The notes under the pieces: generated by a model | What the model was told of the DNA's origin: nothing | The model's database searches: none | What the model saw: the letters and a program-made list of their open reading frames with translations, nothing else | Made by a program: the position numbers and the translations under genes | Assembly (NCBI GenBank): GCA_027488985.1 | Contig: JAIYAR010000006.1 | Coordinates: 62,001-126,000, forward strand | DNA from: Comamonadaceae bacterium | Lineage (GTDB): Bacteria > Pseudomonadota > Gammaproteobacteria > Burkholderiales > Burkholderiaceae_C | Direction of reading: 5' to 3' | DNA: 64,000 nt | Part shown: piece by piece, positions 10,021-19,559 of the stretch | Position numbering within the stretch: the stretch's first letter is position 1 | Layout: each line of letters opens with the position of its first letter

Positions 10021-11664
10021 ATGATGAAGATAAAGGTTGTTCCCTGGGCAATCATTGCCGGCCTTGCGTTGCCAGTGATTCAGCTCGCCCGTGCCGCCGA
10101 TGCCAGCGGTAAACCTTCCGCCCCTAACCCGCCCATTCCGCGGTTTGTCGAAGAGACCGATATTGCCGGACTGCAGAGCCGCTTTGAAGGCCAGGATGAG
10201 TTCATGGTCGGAGGCGGTGTGGCGGTTTTTGACTGCGACAACGACGGCTTGCCCGAGTTGTATGTCACCGGTGGCCAGAACAAGGCCAAGTTTTATCGTA
10301 ACAAGAGCAGCCGCGGCGGCCAGCTCAAGCTGCAGGAAGAGCGCTCAGGTCTGGAGCTGACCCTGGCTACCGGAGCCTATCCCATCGACATTGATGCAGA
10401 CGGCAACGCCGATCTGGTCGTGCTGCGCGTAGGCGAAGTTGAGGTCTTCAAAGGCTTGGGCGCCTGCAAGTTTGAGCGTGCCAATAGCACCTGGAACATC
10501 CCCAACAACAATGACTGGCACACCGCCTTCTCCGCTACCTGGGAGAAAGGCCAGTCCATGCCCACTTTGGCGTTCGGCACGTATTACGACCGCAGCCGGC
10601 CAGACTTTCCGTGGGGCACGTGTACCCCGGGCTGGCTCTTGCGCGCTGACGAATCCGGCAAAAAGTATGCAGCGCCCGAATTGCTCAAGCCCAGTTACTG
10701 CGCTTTGTCCATGCTGTTTTCTGACTGGAACCGCAGCGGCCAGGCTTCGTTGCGGGTGAGCAATGACCGCGAGTACTACCAGGGCGGCCAGGAGCAATTG
10801 TGGAAAGTGGCACCCGGCAAGCCTGCCCAGCAGTACACCACCGAAGAAGGCTGGAAGCAATTGCAAATTTGGGGCATGGGTATTGCCAGCCACGATGTGG
10901 ACCGTGACGGTTTCCCCGATGTGTTCCTCACCAGCATGGCGGACAACAAGTTCCAGAAGCTCGAAGGAGACGCCTCGCGCCCAAGTTACATCGACCAGGC
11001 CTACAAACGCGGTATCACCGCGCACCGGCCGTATGTGGGTGGCGACATTTACCCTTCTACCGCGTGGCATGCGCAGTTTGCTGATGCCAACAACGATGGC
11101 ATGGCGGACTTGTTCGTGGTCAAAGGCAATGTGTCCACCATGCCCGGCTTTGCAACCCTGGACCCTAACAACTTGCTGCTCCAGCAAACCGACGGTCGCT
11201 TTTTCGAAGCCGGCCAGCTCGCCAACGTAGCCAGCTACAAGCGCGGCCGGGGCGGAATGATGGCCGATTTGAATGGCGACGGTCTGCTCGATATGGTGGT
11301 CGTCAACCGTTGGGACAAGGCCCAACTCTGGCGCCATGTGGGTGCGGGTACTGCGGCAAAACCTGCGCCTATGGGCCATTGGCTACAACTGCGCCTGAAG
11401 CAAAGCGGCGGTAACCGCGACGCCATAGGCGCTTGGGTGGAAGTGGAGCAGGGCGACAAGATCACGCGCGAAGAACTCACCATCGGCGGCGGACACGCCA
11501 GCGGACACTTGGGGTGGATGCATTTCGGACTGGGTCAATCCAACGCTGCCAAATTTCGCGTGCAGTGGCCCGGTAGCGGGTGGAGCGAATGGCAGAGCGT
11601 TACCGCCGACGACTTCTACCTTGTCGACAAAGAAGCCGGCATCAGCCGCTGGAAGGCACCATGA
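10021..11664 (+). CDS. Exported FG-GAP/VCBS-repeat protein with ASPIC/UnbV domain (CRTAC1 family)
   Basis: A 547-residue protein with an amino-terminal signal (VPWAIIAGLALPVIQLARA). Calcium-binding-type FG-GAP repeats follow, seen in FDCDNDGLPELYV, DIDADGNADLVVL, HDVDRDGFPDVFL, FADANNDGMADLFVV and MADLNGDGLLDMVVV. Together these suggest a beta-propeller. The end is an ASPIC/UnbV domain (HWLQLRLKQSGGNRDAIGAW to QWPGSGWSEWQ). The function of this family is unknown in bacteria; binding or scaffolding outside the cytoplasm is likely. It starts nine bases after the oxidoreductase, with GGAG before ATG, and overlaps the haloperoxidase gene by ATGA, so the two exported proteins are probably made together. 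Confidence 0.85.
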   Translation: MMKIKVVPWAIIAGLALPVIQLARAADASGKPSAPNPPIPRFVEETDIAGLQSRFEGQDEFMVGGGVAVFDCDNDGLPELYVTGGQNKAKFYRNKSSRGGQLKLQEERSGLELTLATGAYPIDIDADGNADLVVLRVGEVEVFKGLGACKFERANSTWNIPNNNDWHTAFSATWEKGQSMPTLAFGTYYDRSRPDFPWGTCTPGWLLRADESGKKYAAPELLKPSYCALSMLFSDWNRSGQASLRVSNDREYYQGGQEQLWKVAPGKPAQQYTTEEGWKQLQIWGMGIASHDVDRDGFPDVFLTSMADNKFQKLEGDASRPSYIDQAYKRGITAHRPYVGGDIYPSTAWHAQFADANNDGMADLFVVKGNVSTMPGFATLDPNNLLLQQTDGRFFEAGQLANVASYKRGRGGMMADLNGDGLLDMVVVNRWDKAQLWRHVGAGTAAKPAPMGHWLQLRLKQSGGNRDAIGAWVEVEQGDKITREELTIGGGHASGHLGWMHFGLGQSNAAKFRVQWPGSGWSEWQSVTADDFYLVDKEAGISRWKAP

Positions 11665-13049
11665 ACATGAACACCCTTTTCAACCTATCCCGCTTGTCAT
11701 CTGGCTTGCTGACCGTGGCAGCGGCAGCCTGCTTGACTGGCGCCGCTCTGCCCGCTTCAGCGCAACCGGAAACCCCCGTTGCTGCCAAGCCGGCATCGGC
11801 CTTCAGCTCAGGAGTGGCGTATGACTGGTATGCACTCACACTGCAGCTCATCCAACAGACGCCGGGCTTCAGCCCACCGGTGGCGGCACGCGCCATGGCC
11901 TATATCAGCCTGAGCCTGTATGAGTCGGTCGTACCTGGCATGCCGGGCTACCAAAGCCTTGCCGGCCAGCTGAACGACCTGAGCTCGCTGCCCTGGGCAC
12001 AGCCGGACGAACCCCTGCACTGGCCCACTGTGGCGAACGCCTCCATGGCAACCATGGTGCGCATGATGTTCCCTACCGCCACCGCAGAAAACAAGGCCCG
12101 CATTGACTTGCTGGAGCGCAGCCTGCCACTGAAGTACACGCAGGACTTTGACCCCAACACCATCACTGCAGACATCACCAACCGCTCCGAGACCTTCGGC
12201 AAACTGATGGCCATGGCCATCATGACGTGGGCCCGTACCGATGGAGGGCACGAGGCTTGGGGCCCGGTTCGGCGCTCGCGCGCGATTTATGTTCCTCCCA
12301 GTGGAACCGGCAAATGGACGGCGACGCCTCCCGCCTTTGCCGCGCCGCTGTTACCTTACTGGGGCCAAAACCGGCCCTTTGTGATGAAGACGGCTGCCGA
12401 GTGCCCAGCGCTGCCGCCGCCCACCTACTCTGAGGACCAAGGCTCCGCCTTCTACAAGGACGGAATGGAGGTCTATCAAATTGCCAAAACAGTGACCCAG
12501 GAACAGAGGCAGTTTGCGCTGTATTGGGCCGACGATGCCGGCAAAACACCGACACCCGCCGGGCATTGGACCTTCATCACCAACGACTTGCTCAGGGCAC
12601 GCAAGGCCGACCTCGGGACGGCAGCAGAAACGTTTGCACGCCTGAACATGGCGATGTCCGACTCCTTTGTCGCTGCATGGGCCACCAAGTATTCGCTGAA
12701 CGTGCTCCGCCCGGTGACCTACATCCAGTTGGTCATCGACAGCAATTGGGCGCCCACCTTGTTGCCGACCCCACCGTTCCCTGACCATCCTTCGGGTCAC
12801 GCAGTGCAGTCGAGCTCAGCGCAAGCAGTGCTTAGCAAAGTGTTTGGTGCAAACACAGAGTTTATTGATAACACCCACAACGATCGCGGCTGGGGCCCTC
12901 GTACCTTCAAGAGCTTCAAAGCAGCCGCGGACGAGGCAGCCATGTCACGTGTGTATGGCGGCATCCATTACCGCTTCTCGTCCGAGGGCGGCAAGCCGCA
13001 GGGGCTGTGTGTGGCGAACAAGGTGTTGGCACTGAAGTTCAAGCCCTGA
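11661..13049 (+). CDS. Exported vanadium-dependent haloperoxidase / PAP2-type phosphatase family protein
   Basis: The ATG at 11661 overlaps the previous stop and gives a signal peptide ending PASAQ near residue 35. The 462-residue protein has the spaced active-site residues of the vanadium haloperoxidase/PAP2 superfamily: K343 and R350 in TKYSLNVLRPVTYI, S378-G379-H380 in FPDHPSGHAVQ, and R430 and H436 in SRVYGGIHYRF. Haloperoxidases use vanadate and peroxide to oxidise halides; the same site in related proteins cleaves phosphate esters. The sequence alone cannot decide between the two. Its place at the end of the xylose cluster, coupled to an FG-GAP protein, is unusual. Confidence 0.82.
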   Translation: MNMNTLFNLSRLSSGLLTVAAAACLTGAALPASAQPETPVAAKPASAFSSGVAYDWYALTLQLIQQTPGFSPPVAARAMAYISLSLYESVVPGMPGYQSLAGQLNDLSSLPWAQPDEPLHWPTVANASMATMVRMMFPTATAENKARIDLLERSLPLKYTQDFDPNTITADITNRSETFGKLMAMAIMTWARTDGGHEAWGPVRRSRAIYVPPSGTGKWTATPPAFAAPLLPYWGQNRPFVMKTAAECPALPPPTYSEDQGSAFYKDGMEVYQIAKTVTQEQRQFALYWADDAGKTPTPAGHWTFITNDLLRARKADLGTAAETFARLNMAMSDSFVAAWATKYSLNVLRPVTYIQLVIDSNWAPTLLPTPPFPDHPSGHAVQSSSAQAVLSKVFGANTEFIDNTHNDRGWGPRTFKSFKAAADEAAMSRVYGGIHYRFSSEGGKPQGLCVANKVLALKFKP

Positions 13050-13053
13050 ACCC

Positions 13054-13089
13054 GTGGGCTGAGCGCCGCACCTGCGTCGCTTAGCCCAC
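13054..13089. terminator. Hairpin between convergent genes
   Basis: GTGGGCTGAGCG at 13054-13065 can pair with CGCTTAGCCCAC at 13078-13089 over 12 positions with one G-U pair. It lies between the convergent haloperoxidase and ROK kinase genes and runs into the kinase stop codon. There is no T-run on either side, so it may be a factor-dependent terminator or a message-end stabiliser. Confidence 0.4.
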
Positions 13090-14061
13090 TACCAGAGCCA
13101 GGGCGGCGTAGTCGCCCACTTTCTCACCCAGGCCCGCCGGCACGATCTCCACGCCATCGGTCAGGGCGGGCAACTTGCCCTTCAATGCGGATTGAAGTTT
13201 GGGCAAGAGGTAGTCGCGGTTGTGCCAGAACACACTGCCGCCCACGCTGATGCGCTGCAGATCCAGGGTCGCAACCATGTTGTACAAGGTGCGGCCCATC
13301 ACATCGCAAAGATCATCCACAATAGCCACAGCGCCCGTATTACCTGCGCGAGCAGCTATAAAAAGCGTAGCAGCATCAGAAAAACCCTGCGCTCCGAAAC
13401 GACGCGGAATGGCGTTGCCTGCCACCAGACCTTCCACGTCACCCACGTTGCCACAGCCGCATAGCGCGTCATTGTTGGAATTCACAAAAGTGTGGCCCGC
13501 GTGGCCTGCGTTGCCATTCTTGCCACGCAGGATGTGGCCATCCACACACAAGCCCATGCCGATCCCGGTACTCCAAGTCACGTAGGCGCAATTCGCCACA
13601 CCCTGCAGCGCGCCCCATCGACGCTCAGCCTCCAGAGCACCCACGCCATCGTTCTCCACTCGCACGTTGGGAAAAGCTGCCTTCAATGGGGCTTCCAGTA
13701 ATGCAGTGGCCCAGTCGTTGGGTAAACCACGCGCCTTGCCGGCGAGACCACCGCAGATATTCGGCCCCGCCAGTTCCACCAGACCGTGGTTCATCACAAA
13801 AGGTCCGCAAGTGGCCACGCCAACCGCACCGATGTCAGCCACTGCAACACCAGCCAGTGCACAGCTTTCGCCGACCATGCGGATGATCTGGCGGGCGAGC
13901 GCGTCGTTATTGCCCTCTTTGGCAGTAGGTTCGGAGACTTTGCCCCGCACGCCGGCCGCATCGGCAATATTGACTGCCACCTTGGTGCCGCCAATGTCGA
14001 CACAAGCGACGGGGGCGCTGCCGGGGGCGATGTTCAATTCAATGTCGTGGGTCAATGCCAT
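13081..14061 (-). CDS. ROK-family sugar kinase (glucokinase / N-acetylhexosamine kinase-like)
   Basis: A 326-residue ROK kinase with no DNA-binding domain. The ATP phosphate loop is VDIGGTKVAV at residues 21-30, the catalytic-base region is VENDGVGALEAE near 135-145, and the sugar-site glutamate region is altered to NAGHAGHT. The zinc motif reads CGCGNVGD: the usual last cysteine of CxCGxxGC is Asp. Residues 229-245 are encoded by a copy of the dispersed 50-bp repeat, yet the spacing still fits the family. The substrate could be glucose, N-acetylglucosamine or N-acetylmannosamine. It points towards the haloperoxidase gene and has its own promoter region before 14061. Confidence 0.8.
   Translation of the reverse strand: MALTHDIELNIAPGSAPVACVDIGGTKVAVNIADAAGVRGKVSEPTAKEGNNDALARQIIRMVGESCALAGVAVADIGAVGVATCGPFVMNHGLVELAGPNICGGLAGKARGLPNDWATALLEAPLKAAFPNVRVENDGVGALEAERRWGALQGVANCAYVTWSTGIGMGLCVDGHILRGKNGNAGHAGHTFVNSNNDALCGCGNVGDVEGLVAGNAIPRRFGAQGFSDAATLFIAARAGNTGAVAIVDDLCDVMGRTLYNMVATLDLQRISVGGSVFWHNRDYLLPKLQSALKGKLPALTDGVEIVPAGLGEKVGDYAALALVVG
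13325..13372 (+). repeat. Dispersed 50-bp repeat, copy 1 (inside ROK kinase gene)
   Basis: Matches the element over its full length: a GCCACAGCGCCC left part, the core TGCGCGAGCAGCTAT, and the right end GTAGCA. It is read antisense in the kinase frame and encodes AATLFIAARAGNTGAVA. The reading frame stays open. Confidence 0.8.
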
Positions 14062-14104
14062 GCTGCAGTCGCTCTCAATTCAGGAAACTAACAAATGTTG
14101 GGGT

Positions 14105-14473
14105 TCAGTTTCGACCGTAGTCGTCCTGGAGGCGCACGATATCGTCCTCACTCAGGAAACTACCGAACTGTACTTCCACAATCTCTACGGGGTGGTCGGT
14201 GAGGTTGGTCAGCCGGTGCACCTGCCCGATAGCAATGTCGCAGTATTCACCAGGCTTCAGATCAAACTGGCGGTCGTCCAGTGTCACACGTGCGACCCCT
14301 TCAGTGACCACCCAATGCTCCGCACGCTGAGAGTGCTTTTGCAAACTGAGTTGCTGCCCAGGGTACACACCGATACGCTTGATTTTGCTCCCCGGAACCT
14401 CAGAGAGGGTCTCGTACCAACCCCAGGGGCGCATGCTGCGTTCGATAGTCTCGGTTCGCAAGGTGGTTTGCAT
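14105..14473 (-). CDS. Small cupin of mannose-6-phosphate isomerase type 2 family
   Basis: A 122-residue single cupin similar to the carboxy-terminal isomerase domain of bifunctional mannose-1-phosphate guanylyltransferase / mannose-6-phosphate isomerase. Marks are RPWGWYETL, the metal-site stretch LSLQKHSQRAEHWVVTEG, and the second cupin motif KPGEYCDIAIGQVHRLTN. No guanylyltransferase domain is attached. It probably isomerises a hexose phosphate or binds a related sugar; activity is not proved by sequence. It lies between the ROK kinase and the iron importer. Confidence 0.75.
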   Translation of the reverse strand: MQTTLRTETIERSMRPWGWYETLSEVPGSKIKRIGVYPGQQLSLQKHSQRAEHWVVTEGVARVTLDDRQFDLKPGEYCDIAIGQVHRLTNLTDHPVEIVEVQFGSFLSEDDIVRLQDDYGRN

Positions 14474-14553
14474 GGTTACACAATCTTTAATGCGGCGCGC
14501 CGATCCTACCCCGCAACTCCCTGCTGGTGTTACGGGGTTGTTACCGCGGGATA

Positions 14554-15621
14554 TCAGAATGCGGGAAACACGTGGGCAGCTCCGCGGGCCGAAACCAACA
14601 CCCGTGCGCCCACGGCAGGCGCTTCCAAGCCCGCGCTGTGTACATGCACTTTTTCACCGCTGCTGCAGCTGTCCAGCTGAACGACCAATTCGCACACAGC
14701 ACCACAGAAGTCGGCTTCAACCACCGTGCCTACGCAGGGCTGTCCAGCTCCTGCAGGCGTTGGCTCTGGAGGCCATGCACTTACTGAGAGCTGTTCGGGG
14801 CGCAACATAATCCGGCCCGCTCCAGTACGCAGATGGTCTTGCGTTGGCAAGCGGCCCAAAACGCAGTCTGCCCAACCAGCCGACAGATTGGCATCCAACA
14901 CCACCGCATCACCCAAAAAGCTGGCCGTGACCGGATCATTCGGGCGCAGATACAAGTCCAGTGGCGTGCCCACCTGCGCGAGCAAACCGCTACGCATCAC
15001 GGCGACCTGGTCTGCAAAAGACAAGGCTTCGGCTTGATCATGCGTGACCAGGATGGTGGTGATGCCCGCGTCTTGCAAGAGCTGGGCAACCGCCTTGCGC
15101 GTAGACGCACGCAGGCCCGTGTCCAACGCAGAAAACGGCTCGTCTAGAAGCATCAGCTTGGGCCGCTGCGCCAATGCACGCGCCAGAGCCACGCGCTGCT
15201 GCTGTCCTCCGGAAAGCTCATGTGGGCGACGTTGCAGCATGGCGCGGTCCAGAGAAACCATGTCCATCAGTTCACCAATGCGCGCCTTGCGGTCAGGTGC
15301 CCATTTGTCCAGCCCGAAGCCCACGTTGTCCGCCACGCTCAAATGTGGAAACAGCGCTCCGTCCTGCGGCACGTAGCCGATGCCACGTTGGTGGGCAGGC
15401 ACAATGGCCGGGCCATCCGCGAGCACATCACCCTGCAACACCACGCGCCCTGCGTCCGGCGCCTCAAAGCCGGCAATGATGCGCAACAGGCTGGTCTTGC
15501 CGGAGCCCGAGGGTCCCACGATCGCGGTGCGGCTGCCGCGCGGCACGCTAAGCTGAATGCCCTTGAGGGCCGCCACATTTCCATACGATTTGTGCACACC
15601 GTGCAATTCAAGAGTCGTCAT
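14554..15621 (-). CDS. fbpC: Ferric iron ABC transporter ATP-binding protein (FbpC type)
   Basis: ATPase of a ferric iron importer, 355 residues. Walker A is [11 protein letters not shown], the signature is [16 protein letters not shown] and Walker B is [12 protein letters not shown]; a TOBE-like region ends the protein ([11 protein letters not shown] onward). The ATG at 15621 overlaps the permease stop by ATGA and is chosen over an upstream frame that lies within the permease gene. It is the last gene of a three-gene unit read as binding protein, permease, ATPase. Iron as substrate is inferred from the FbpA-like partner. Confidence 0.88.
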   Translation of the reverse strand: MTTLELHGVHKSYGNVAALKGIQLSVPRGSRTAIVGPSGSGKTSLLRIIAGFEAPDAGRVVLQGDVLADGPAIVPAHQRGIGYVPQDGALFPHLSVADNVGFGLDKWAPDRKARIGELMDMVSLDRAMLQRRPHELSGGQQQRVALARALAQRPKLMLLDEPFSALDTGLRASTRKAVAQLLQDAGITTILVTHDQAEALSFADQVAVMRSGLLAQVGTPLDLYLRPNDPVTASFLGDAVVLDANLSAGWADCVLGRLPTQDHLRTGAGRIMLRPEQLSVSAWPPEPTPAGAGQPCVGTVVEADFCGAVCELVVQLDSCSSGEKVHVHSAGLEAPAVGARVLVSARGAAHVFPAF

Positions 15622-17186
15622 CGTCCCGCCATGCGTCGAGATTGGAGGTAAAGCATCCAGGTCAGCGGGAGCGACATCAGCACCATCAGCAGCGCATAAG
15701 GCGCGGCGCCGGCATAGTCGATTTCCGAGCTGTGGGACCAAAAAGCGGTCGCCAGCGTCTGCGTGCCATTGGGGGCCAGCAACAAGGTGGCCGTGAGTTC
15801 AGTGGTAATGGCCAAGAACACCATGGCATAACCCGATGCTGCCCCGGGTGCGGCCAAGCGCATGGTGATCTGCCATAGGACCTGCAAGGGTGTGCGCCCA
15901 AGGCTGCGTGCGGCTTGCTCCAGCTCCATGGGCGCTTGGGCAATGCCGGCGCGCAGGCTCACCAGCGCGCGCGGCAAAAACATGAGCGCATAGGCCAGCA
16001 ATACGGTGAACACTGTCTGGTACAGCGGCAGCGCCACCCGCACGGTGATAGTGACCAAAGCCAGCGCCACCACGATGCCGGGCAGTGCGCCGGTCAGGTA
16101 ATTGGCACCCTCCACCCAACGCTGCACTTTGCCGGGCGAGCGGATGGACAGCCAGGCCATGGGCAAAGCAGCCGCCGTGGTGAGCAAGGCCCCCAATCCT
16201 GCCAGCAGCAATGTTTGCCACAGGGCCGGAGCCAGCTCCTTGAAGTTCCACACCTCTGTGCCGCCTGCCCACAGCCAGCGGATCAAGGTGACTAGCGGCA
16301 CGCCCAGTGACAACAAGGCCGTCATCGCAGGCAGAAGCAGGCACAGTGAAGTCCAGCGGCCCAAGGCTCGAACCGGCACTTGTCGGGCTGAACCCGCGCC
16401 CACCCGCGCATAACGCTCCCGTCCGCGGGTGCCGGCTTCCATTCCCAGCAACACAAAGCAGCACAACACCAACACCCCAGCCAGCATGTTGGCGGCCGGG
16501 CCGTTGTAAGTGGACTGGAACTGGTCCACGATGGCAGTAGTGAAGGTATCGAAGCGGATGGTCACAAACAATCCGTATTCCGCCAGCAAATGCAGCCCCA
16601 CCAAGAGCGCGCCGCCCCAGATGGCGAGCCGCAGCTGCGGGAGCACCACTTTGACAAAGACGGCCCAAGGGCCATAACCCAGCGAAGCCGCCGCGTCTTC
16701 CATGGCCGGGTCCAGACGGCGCAATGCGGCCGCGATGGGCAAATACACAAACGGGAAATACGCCACCAGCGAGATCAGCACCGCCGCCCACAGACCGTGC
16801 ATGCCGGGCGCCACACTGATCCATGCGTAGCTGTGCACGAATGCCGGAACCGCCAAGGGCGCAGCCGCCAACCACGACCACCAGCGCGCACCGGGCACAT
16901 CCGACCGCTCGGTCAACCAAGCCAAAGCCAGCGAGAGCAGGATGGTCAGTGGTACGGTGAATGCGACCAACATCGCGGTATTGATCAGCAACTCACCAAC
17001 CCGGGGACGGAAGACCAAGGCCGCCACGGTTTGCCAACCACTCTGGAAAGCCACCCACGCGACAAACCCCAGTGGCAACAGGGCAAACAAAGACACAAAC
17101 AACGCTGCCAGCGCTACCCAAGACAAACGCCCCTGGCGTGCAGGGCCAGCCAAGGGCGCCGGGACACGCAGCGCGATAGAGGTCAC
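15618..17186 (-). CDS. fbpB: Ferric iron ABC transporter permease (FbpB type, two fused halves)
   Basis: A 522-residue inner-membrane protein with about twelve hydrophobic helices, made of two homologous permease halves as is usual for FbpB. Each half has an EAA-type loop for the ATPase; examples are [19 protein letters not shown] in the first half and [20 protein letters not shown] in the second. It starts with GTG seven bases after the binding-protein stop and overlaps the ATPase start by four bases. Confidence 0.9.
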   Translation of the reverse strand: MTSIALRVPAPLAGPARQGRLSWVALAALFVSLFALLPLGFVAWVAFQSGWQTVAALVFRPRVGELLINTAMLVAFTVPLTILLSLALAWLTERSDVPGARWWSWLAAAPLAVPAFVHSYAWISVAPGMHGLWAAVLISLVAYFPFVYLPIAAALRRLDPAMEDAAASLGYGPWAVFVKVVLPQLRLAIWGGALLVGLHLLAEYGLFVTIRFDTFTTAIVDQFQSTYNGPAANMLAGVLVLCCFVLLGMEAGTRGRERYARVGAGSARQVPVRALGRWTSLCLLLPAMTALLSLGVPLVTLIRWLWAGGTEVWNFKELAPALWQTLLLAGLGALLTTAAALPMAWLSIRSPGKVQRWVEGANYLTGALPGIVVALALVTITVRVALPLYQTVFTVLLAYALMFLPRALVSLRAGIAQAPMELEQAARSLGRTPLQVLWQITMRLAAPGAASGYAMVFLAITTELTATLLLAPNGTQTLATAFWSHSSEIDYAGAAPYALLMVLMSLPLTWMLYLQSRRMAGR

Positions 17187-17193
17187 GGGGTAT

Positions 17194-18219
17194 TCACAAC
17201 AAGCCGGCCTGAGTCATCAGGTCGGACACTTTGCGGCTGTTGAGTTTGGCGGGCTCTACCTTGGGAGACTGCAAATCCGCCAAAGGCACAAGGCTGCGGT
17301 GAGAAGCAGCACCTTGGCCAACGGCATATTCGAACGACGTGCCTGTGCGCAAAATTTCTTGGCCGCCTTTACCTGTGATCCATTTCACAAAGGCTTGGGC
17401 CTCCGCCTTGTGCTTGCTGGAGGCCAGCACGCCCCCACCGGAGATGCTGACGAAGGCACCCGGGTCTTCATTGCGGAAATAATGCTGGCCGACCTTCTCG
17501 CTGTTCTCACCGGTCTTGGCCATGTCGCCGTAGTAGTAATAGTGATAAATCACTGCGCTGTCGACCTGACCCGCGTTGACCGCCTTCATGGCAAGGCTGT
17601 TGCCTTTGAAAGGCACCACGTTTTCTTTCATGCCTTTGAGCCAGGCCAAGGTTGCCGCCTCGCCCTTGAGCTCCAGGATGGCGCTCACGATGGCTTGGAA
17701 ATCTGCGCCCGCAGGTGTAGCGGCCCAACGCCCTTTCCACTCAGGCTTGGCAAGGTCCATGATGGACTTGGGCAACTGGTCTTTGGAGAATTTTGTTTTC
17801 TTGTAAACAAATACCGTGCTGCGCGCCGCAATGCCGACCCAACGCCCATGGGCCGTCCGGTAGGCAGGAGCCACCTGGTTGATGGCGGCGGGGTCTAGCG
17901 GTGTGAATAAACCTGCACCGTCCACCAGGGTCATGGCAGGAGAGTTTTCTGTCAGGAACACGTCTGCTGGGGACGCGGCTCCCTCTTGCAGCAGCTGGTT
18001 ACCCAACTCGGTGTCGCTGCCTTGGCGCAAGGTCACCTTGATTCCGGTTTCTTTGGTGAAGGCTTCAGCCCAGGCTTGTGTCAGGCTGGCATGTTGCGCG
18101 TTGTAAACCAGAATGCCCTCTACAGAAGGTGATTGGGCTTGGGCGCTGACACCCAAGGCGGCCGTGGTGACGGCTACCGATACCAAACGGGACAAAGAAG
18201 TCAGGAAAGAACGTTTCAT
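17194..18219 (-). CDS. fbpA: Periplasmic ferric iron-binding protein (FbpA type)
   Basis: A 341-residue class of periplasmic binding protein with a signal peptide ending at GVSAQA. The start of the mature region, [21 protein letters not shown], and [15 protein letters not shown] are typical of FbpA. A tyrosine cluster ([11 protein letters not shown], near residue 225) provides the paired tyrosines that bind ferric iron in this family. It heads the fbpABC unit. A candidate Fur site lies 51-71 bases upstream. Confidence 0.88.
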   Translation of the reverse strand: MKRSFLTSLSRLVSVAVTTAALGVSAQAQSPSVEGILVYNAQHASLTQAWAEAFTKETGIKVTLRQGSDTELGNQLLQEGAASPADVFLTENSPAMTLVDGAGLFTPLDPAAINQVAPAYRTAHGRWVGIAARSTVFVYKKTKFSKDQLPKSIMDLAKPEWKGRWAATPAGADFQAIVSAILELKGEAATLAWLKGMKENVVPFKGNSLAMKAVNAGQVDSAVIYHYYYYGDMAKTGENSEKVGQHYFRNEDPGAFVSISGGGVLASSKHKAEAQAFVKWITGKGGQEILRTGTSFEYAVGQGAASHRSLVPLADLQSPKVEPAKLNSRKVSDLMTQAGLL

Positions 18220-18269
18220 GAATCAGGCTTAAAGAAGAAATCCGGAGGGAAAAATACCAACCAAAACAC

Positions 18270-18290
18270 AAATAGCAACAATTCGCATTT
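18270..18290 (-). promoter_or_regulatory. Candidate Fur box upstream of fbpA
   Basis: On the minus strand the sequence AATGCGAATTGTTGCTATT is an imperfect inverted repeat resembling the Fur consensus (AATGxGAAT..TT..TATT pattern). It lies in an A/T-rich promoter region before an iron importer. The match is by eye and partial. Confidence 0.4.
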
Positions 18291-18361
18291 AGATTGTAGC
18301 CTGCAACTCGGGGTGGCGCTTGCCCTTTCCGCCGACGTTTGCGGCAGATCAAGGTTTCCCT

Positions 18362-19483
18362 TCAAAGCCTGTGCGTTCGGTCCCCGCGGGCAAAACCCAA
18401 AAGAGATGCCTCCACACCGCGCCCCAACGCCACGACCTTGAACAACTCCCCCATTTCGTGCTCCATGAGCAACTTCTGCGCTGCGACCCGCGACTGCAAG
18501 GACTCAGACTGCATGGCCTCCACCAAGCCGCAATTCATCAGGAAGTGAGCTTGGTTGGTGTAGCCCAACACGTCCAATCCCGCGTCCTGCGCGGCCACCG
18601 CAATACCGGTGAAGTTCACGTGCGCAGTAATGTCTTTGAGGCCCACATCACTCAAGGGGTCAGCGTCCGCCTTGTGGGCGCGGTGGCACATGACCGTGCC
18701 ACCGGAGCGCTGTACATGGTAGTACTCACTCTCCGGGAAACCATAGTCCAGCAGGAAAGCAGCGCCTAACTTCAGGTGGTCGGCCAGAGTGCGAACAAAA
18801 GCTTCGCCTTGGGGGTGGATCTCCGTCAGGTAGTCATGTTCGCCATCAATCTCAACAGGCGGGCGCAAGGCAGTGGGCTTGTCGGCCCAGACCAATTGGC
18901 CCTTCGCCATGGCCACACCGCGCTCGTGCCAGATCCTGCCCACGCGGGCCAACAACTGCACCGGCATGGCGTCAAGCACCTCATTGCCCACCACCACGCC
19001 GCGTATCCGGTCTGGCAACGCGCTTGCCCATTGCACCTTGCCGAGGTGGGCCGCCAAACGCTCACGCTGGCGTGCTTTCAGGGAATCTGACAGATCCACA
19101 ATCGTGTAAGAGCGCACCCGGTCGCCCAAAGCGTCTAGCAACTGCAACGCCAGTGCCCCGGTGCCTGCGCCGAACTCCCAGACCTCGTCGGTGCCTGTGG
19201 TCTCCAGCACCTGCGCTACCTGGCGAGCCAGCGCCGGGCCGAATAGCGGGCTGATTTCGGGGGCCGTAACAAAGTCGCTGCCGGCACCTTCGACCCCTGC
19301 TTCACCCACCAGCCCTTGGGGCATCTGGCCGAATTTGGTGGATCCGTTGGCGTAGTAGCCCCAACCCGGCGCATACAAAGCCAGGGCCATAAAAGTGTCA
19401 AATCCAATCCATCCGCCCGCCTTTTCGATGGCATCCGCGATAATTCGGGTCAAGTTGGCCGGAATACTCTCCGTCGTGGACAT
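18362..19483 (-). CDS. Class I SAM-dependent methyltransferase, MidA/NDUFAF7 family
   Basis: A 373-residue protein of the family whose eukaryotic member methylates an arginine of a respiratory complex I subunit; bacterial members have no settled substrate. The SAM-binding region is WEFGAGTGALALQLLDALG, followed by YTIVDLSDSLKARQRERL and the family stretch VVGNEVLDAMPVQLL. The amino part has GWIGFDTFMALALYAPGWGYYA. The ATG at 19483 (MSTTESIP) is chosen; ATGs slightly upstream at 19489 and 19513 are possible. It is divergent from the pterin gene cluster. Confidence 0.85.
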   Translation of the reverse strand: MSTTESIPANLTRIIADAIEKAGGWIGFDTFMALALYAPGWGYYANGSTKFGQMPQGLVGEAGVEGAGSDFVTAPEISPLFGPALARQVAQVLETTGTDEVWEFGAGTGALALQLLDALGDRVRSYTIVDLSDSLKARQRERLAAHLGKVQWASALPDRIRGVVVGNEVLDAMPVQLLARVGRIWHERGVAMAKGQLVWADKPTALRPPVEIDGEHDYLTEIHPQGEAFVRTLADHLKLGAAFLLDYGFPESEYYHVQRSGGTVMCHRAHKADADPLSDVGLKDITAHVNFTGIAVAAQDAGLDVLGYTNQAHFLMNCGLVEAMQSESLQSRVAAQKLLMEHEMGELFKVVALGRGVEASLLGFARGDRTHRL

Positions 19484-19559
19484 GGGCATGGGTCTCGTGT
19501 TGCGTAAAGCCAAGGATTATCTTTCCCCCCACGCCCCCTCCCTTTTTCAGGATGCAATT

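Noticed and set aside
13054..13089. Full intrinsic terminator between the haloperoxidase and ROK kinase genes
   Set aside because: The stem is good but no T-run follows on either strand, so it is listed only as a hairpin.
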